The notes under the pieces were generated by a model. It made no database searches. It was given only the letters and a program-made list of their open reading frames with translations, and had not been told where the DNA came from. DNA of 6,488 nucleotides from Dehalococcoidia bacterium (GTDB taxonomy: Bacteria > Chloroflexota > Dehalococcoidia > Dehalococcoidales > UBA1222). The stretch is from contig WRDV01000059.1 of the NCBI GenBank assembly GCA_009779655.1, forward strand, positions 1-6,488, read 5' to 3'. Shown in pieces: positions 6,047-6,488 of the stretch; position 1 is the stretch's first letter, and every line of letters starts with the position of its first letter. Both the position numbers and the translations under genes were made by a program.

Positions 6047-6356
6047 ACAGTTTTCTTGTTTATTAGAACCCTTGCATAACTAAACTATACACCGAACTTC
6101 TATCAACCCTTTTTAGTTGGTTGTGCAAGAAATCCATTCTATAACCAAATATTACTTAATTGTGAAACAACAGAAGTGTCTAATAGACTACTCCAGTTTG
6201 TTTTTTTTAGCAAGCAGATGGTCTGGATGTCAACACTTTTTCTGTCCTTGCCCCCTAAAATAGTACCGGTTACAAAGTTAGATAGTGTGGACATGATATT
6301 AAGCTAATCCCTTCAACCACAGCGCAATGCATCTAATTTGCACAGCGGCAAGCATT
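6047..6356. other. AT-rich non-coding stretch, possible mobile-element scar
   Basis: This stretch of about 310 bases contains no convincing gene. It presumably includes the promoter of the minus-strand zinc-ribbon gene near its left end; on the minus strand a TATAGT lies about 40 bases before the start, but with no good -35 at proper spacing. It has a run of eight T (6201-6208) and an imperfect inverted repeat, ATGTCAACAC (6227-6236) with GTGTGGACAT (6285-6294), differing at one pair. The TGT beginning at 6228 and the repeat recall insertion-sequence ends, but no transposase is present. The transition from resident chromosome to mobile DNA probably falls inside this stretch. Confidence 0.4.
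6071..6129. repeat. Spaced inverted repeat upstream of the zinc-ribbon gene
   Basis: CTTGCA-T-AACTAA (6071-6083) is mirrored by TTAGTT-GGTTG-TGCAAG (6113-6129). Two six-base arms are thus interrupted by a 1-versus-5 base internal loop, with 29 bases between the halves. It lies in the probable 5' region of the minus-strand gene. It could be an operator, an RNA structure or an old element end. The arms are short enough that chance remains possible. Confidence 0.3.
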
Positions 6357-6488
6357 ATGGAGAAAGCCGAATACCTGAGACTTAAATCAGAGAGAAAAGC
6401 AGACTATTCTGAATATCGTATCGCTCAAAGAGAGATGAGAGAAGTGATTGCAGTGAAAACAAAGATTACCTTTCTTCTCGGCCTATCA
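6357..6488 (+). pseudogene. Fragment resembling the C-terminus of a conjugative relaxase, open at right edge
   Basis: The frame runs from after a TAA at 6300 to the window end. From the ATG at 6357 it encodes MEKAEYLRLKSERKADYSEY followed by RIAQREMREVIAVKTKITF and LLGLS. This charged helical pattern closely resembles what I remember of the C-terminal tail of MobA/VirD2-type relaxases from Firmicutes integrative elements (the AEYxxLxxEKKxxYxEYRxAxxEMRELxxxK region). The catalytic N-terminal relaxase domain is absent, and upstream sequence in all three frames does not continue the similarity. An earlier in-frame ATG (6327) exists, but neither start has a Shine-Dalgarno sequence. I read it as a 5'-truncated remnant of an integrated element. 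It could instead be an unrelated coiled-coil protein. Identification is by pattern memory only. Confidence 0.45.

Noticed and set aside
6047..6120. Minus-strand promoter for the zinc-ribbon gene (TTGATA and TATAGT)
   Set aside because: The two hexamers are only 11 bases apart and no alternative spacing gives two good elements, so no specific promoter is claimed.
6178..6208. GTCTAATAGAC palindrome followed by a run of eight T, looking like an intrinsic terminator
   Set aside because: The stem is only four AT-leaning pairs with a three-base loop and lies several bases from the T-run; too unstable to call.
1..6488. CRISPR array, tRNA or rRNA gene, or toxin-antitoxin pair
   Set aside because: No regularly spaced repeats, cloverleaf or rRNA-like sequence seen on either strand; the only small gene is the zinc-ribbon protein, which has no partner.

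Overview
The window reads as bacterial chromosome of moderate GC content. It is mostly housekeeping genes on the + strand, with an apparent foreign insert and decayed mobile DNA at the right edge. The RpoC lacks a large lineage-specific insert in the part visible. The order rpoC, then ruvB-queH-rimI, then a convergent small zinc-ribbon gene fits my recollection of Dehalococcoidia (Chloroflexota). That placement is from memory and should be treated as tentative.

Layout. 1-2514 is the C-terminal two thirds of RpoC, open at the left edge. 2515-2678 is a 164-base gap with a very strong 17-bp hairpin (2536-2571), probably the end of the rpoBC transcript. 2679-3527 is a stand-alone radical SAM gene of the AmrS / PflA-activase-like family. 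It is bracketed by a 12-bp direct repeat (2599-2610 and 3550-3561) and has looser arginine codon use than its neighbours, so it may be an inserted cassette. 3528-3578 carries a near-ideal extended -10 promoter for the next unit.

3579-5785 is a tight three-gene unit: ruvB (Holliday junction motor), queH (last step of queuosine synthesis in tRNA) and a RimI-like GNAT acetyltransferase. Gaps are 6 bases between the first two and a 4-base ATGA overlap between the last two, so the genes are probably co-transcribed and translationally coupled. Downstream, on the opposite strand, lies a 75-residue zinc-ribbon protein (5807-6034) with a good ribosome binding site. The two converging genes end 21 bases apart around a small hairpin.

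6035-6488 holds no intact gene. It is AT-rich, has a spaced inverted repeat, and ends with an open frame resembling the C-terminal coiled segment of Firmicutes-type conjugative relaxases. I read this as a fragment of an integrated mobile element.

The most interesting point is the ruvB start. The only standard start codon (GTG, 3579) lies at the predicted transcription start with no Shine-Dalgarno sequence. A perfect GAGGAG sits seven bases before an in-frame ATA (3594), suggesting either AUA initiation or a leaderless GTG start. I found no clearly novel defence or biosynthetic system, CRISPR array or tRNA.
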